A stretch of DNA of 16,058 nt, taken from positions 1-16,058 of the forward strand of contig QIMB01000417.1 in the NCBI GenBank assembly GCA_003233615.1, in the 5' to 3' direction. This stretch comes from Nitrospirota bacterium (GTDB lineage Bacteria; Nitrospirota; Nitrospiria; Nitrospirales; UBA8639). The first letter of the stretch is position 1. Every line of letters begins with the position of its first letter. The position numbers and the translations under genes were made by a program. The notes under the pieces were generated by a model that worked only from the letters and a program-made list of their open reading frames with translations, made no database searches and was not told where the DNA came from. Positions 15,095 to 16,058 of this stretch are shown one piece after another.

Positions 15095-15438
15095 ACAACA
15101 ACCCCTACGCCATTTTGGCAATTTAGGTCGATCAAAAGGAACAACAGACCGAAGAGCATGACCTTAACGCAGAAAAGGGGAACGCTCATGAGGCGTAACA
15201 CGCTAAGCGGGAAGCGACAAAGAAAGAACAAGACGAAGAGATAAAAGAATGCCGGGCACCATAAAAGTAGCGTTTTTCAGAAGAGCCTTCATTCCGTTGA
15301 CAGACACCGCTTTGGGACCATCATCAACAATTTACACAACTTCAACACCATGGCTTCCCCGTCGACTTCGCCGAATACCGGGGCGCAGCCCCGAACCCCG
15401 ACTCCACCCAGCTATCCCGCCATGCGGTCATTTTCATG

Positions 15439-15478
15439 GGCAGGGGATATAGACCACTTTTTCTCTATATCTCCTGCC
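15439..15478. repeat. Long inverted repeat (hairpin) in the spacer
   Basis: Fifteen bases, GGCAGGGGATATAGA (15439-15453), face their near-exact complement (15464-15478) with one mismatch, around a 10-base loop. No T-run follows on either strand, so it does not look like an intrinsic terminator. Confidence 0.7.
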
Positions 15479-15667
15479 TAAGCACCTCTTGGCTTTTCTT
15501 ATGGACCCAATTTTCTCCATATGGTGTTTTTTGCTATTCAGGGAACTTCTATGAAAGAAACCGAAAATAGGTCATCTGATATTTCTAGTCACTCTTGTCC
15601 AAAACAGAATATGGAAATGAACGATTCCCTAACATTCATAGGCTTTTCCGGTTCGGGACAGCATATG

Positions 15668-15701
15668 AGGCACAAATGTGAAAAACACACATTTCCTGCC
15701 T
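15668..15701. repeat. Second hairpin with a related right arm
   Basis: AGGCA and AAATGTG (15668-15680) pair with CACATTT and TGCCT (15688-15701), with a small internal bulge and a 7-base A-rich loop. Its right arm ends in TCCTGCCTAA (15694-15703), the same ten bases that close the first hairpin at 15472-15481. Confidence 0.6.
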
Positions 15702-15806
15702 AAAACCCGCATGAATACTGCCCCAATGTTTGAGCTTTTGGCTGTTTTGGACAGCAGTGATTTCTAGTACATTTTAAATATATCGAATAGCAAGGTCTTC
15801 TAAAGG

Positions 15807-16058
15807 TTACGTTGCGTGTCCAAACAATTCTCGTGCTGAGTTATCGTCTAAATTAATTTCGGAATTGATCATATAGTGCGCTGCTTCGTTTCTAATATGA
15901 AAGACAAATTTTGATAAAGATACATCTTGCTCCTTTGCAAATTCTTCCAGCTTAGGAAATACAAAACTATTCTGTTCACGAATTTTGGGTAATTGTTCAT
16001 TTATCCATTTGTCTAGGCTATCTACCCCTTTATTATTTTTTTCAATTTCTAGAATTTT
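15807..16058 (-). CDS. Unrecognised protein, C-terminal part; possible HEPN-like domain
   Basis: An open minus-strand frame enters from the right edge and stops at TAA 15807-15809, giving the last 83 residues of a protein; the start lies outside the window. The sequence is hydrophilic and helical (LDKWINEQLPKIREQNSFVF, KLEEFAKEQDVSLSKFVFHI) and contains RNEAAHYM, an Arg-x4-His pattern in a predicted helix, followed by NLDDNSARELFGH. That arrangement resembles the last part of HEPN domains (DUF4145-like and related), which often act as RNases or structural parts of defence and toxin systems. The similarity is short and judged by eye. Base composition is clearly more AT-rich than the genes to the left, compatible with acquired DNA. 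No membrane segment is present. Presence of the frame is fairly sure; function is not. Confidence 0.6.
   Translation of the reverse strand, partial: KILEIEKNNKGVDSLDKWINEQLPKIREQNSFVFPKLEEFAKEQDVSLSKFVFHIRNEAAHYMINSEINLDDNSARELFGHAT

Larger units (their letters stand above)
15095..15806. other. Non-coding, repeat-bearing spacer between ftsK and the right-edge gene
   Basis: No convincing gene in about 700 bases. Contents in order: a purine-rich plus-strand tract (15200-15247); a short GC-rich hairpin CGGGGC-GCA-GCCCCG at 15379-15393 in an otherwise GC-rich patch (15340-15425); a long hairpin at 15439-15478; a second hairpin at 15668-15701; then AT-rich sequence. A 50-codon open frame at 15551-15703 (plus strand) with GGGA before its ATG is possible but has no recognisable product. 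No tRNA, tmRNA or other structured RNA could be recognised. Confidence 0.5.

Noticed and set aside
15158..15247. A minus-strand frame of 29 codons (MKALLKNATF start) resembling a signal peptide
   Set aside because: It is very short, has no good ribosome-binding site, and lies in a purine/pyrimidine-biased tract that would produce hydrophobic codons by composition alone.
15340..15425. GC-rich stretch with GGTTCG-like and strong-stem features, considered as a tRNA or tmRNA on the minus strand
   Set aside because: No 7-base acceptor stem, no T-arm in the right place and no cloverleaf could be formed; the tmRNA-like GTCGACGGGGA string lacks the partner sequences and a tag reading frame.
15249..15452. 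67-codon plus-strand open frame
   Set aside because: The product is Pro/Arg-rich from GC-rich non-coding sequence, has no ribosome-binding site or recognisable motif, and contains the GC hairpin.

Overview
The window reads like a chromosome segment of a Nitrospirota bacterium, most likely Nitrospira or a close relative. This rests on protein character and gene content: a five-subunit 2-oxoacid:ferredoxin oxidoreductase of the kind used in the reductive TCA cycle, a ThrH-type HAD enzyme, LolA and a lipoprotein (so a diderm cell), and a large palindromic intergenic repeat that resembles repeats I recall from Nitrospira genomes. The assignment is an inference, not a database result. Every gene I can support lies on the minus strand, so the text below follows transcription from high to low coordinates.

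Layout. (1) 15807-16058: the C-terminal end of an AT-rich, unrecognised gene with an R-x4-H motif reminiscent of HEPN domains. (2) 15059-15806: about 750 bases with no convincing gene, but with hairpins, a 15-base inverted-repeat family and a likely ftsK promoter. (3) 15058-10175: probable operon ftsK, lolA, a response-regulator receiver with a C-terminal membrane helix, an unknown secreted protein, and a gph-like phosphatase; it is followed by a 122-base palindrome at 9878-9999. (4) 9850-9230: thrH (TTG start). (5) 8881-8129: an unrecognised lipoprotein. (6) 7882-6477: cutA and a membrane-anchored M23 peptidase. (7) 6125-1916: the oxidoreductase operon in the order beta, gamma, delta, epsilon, alpha, closed by a clear intrinsic terminator at 1847-1885. 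(8) 1823-1: surE, a DedA/YqaA-type membrane protein and the 5' part of cysS.

Functionally, the oxidoreductase operon encodes a complete ferredoxin-dependent enzyme that would fix CO2 onto acetyl-CoA or succinyl-CoA; the sequence alone does not settle which. The ftsK-lolA operon combines chromosome segregation and outer-membrane lipoprotein trafficking with a membrane-tethered receiver and a secreted unknown. The least ordinary items are the receiver-plus-membrane-helix protein, the Cys/His-rich epsilon subunit, the palindromic repeat, the repeat-bearing AT-rich right edge, and the partial HEPN-like gene. I found no tRNA, rRNA, CRISPR array, transposase or integrase.
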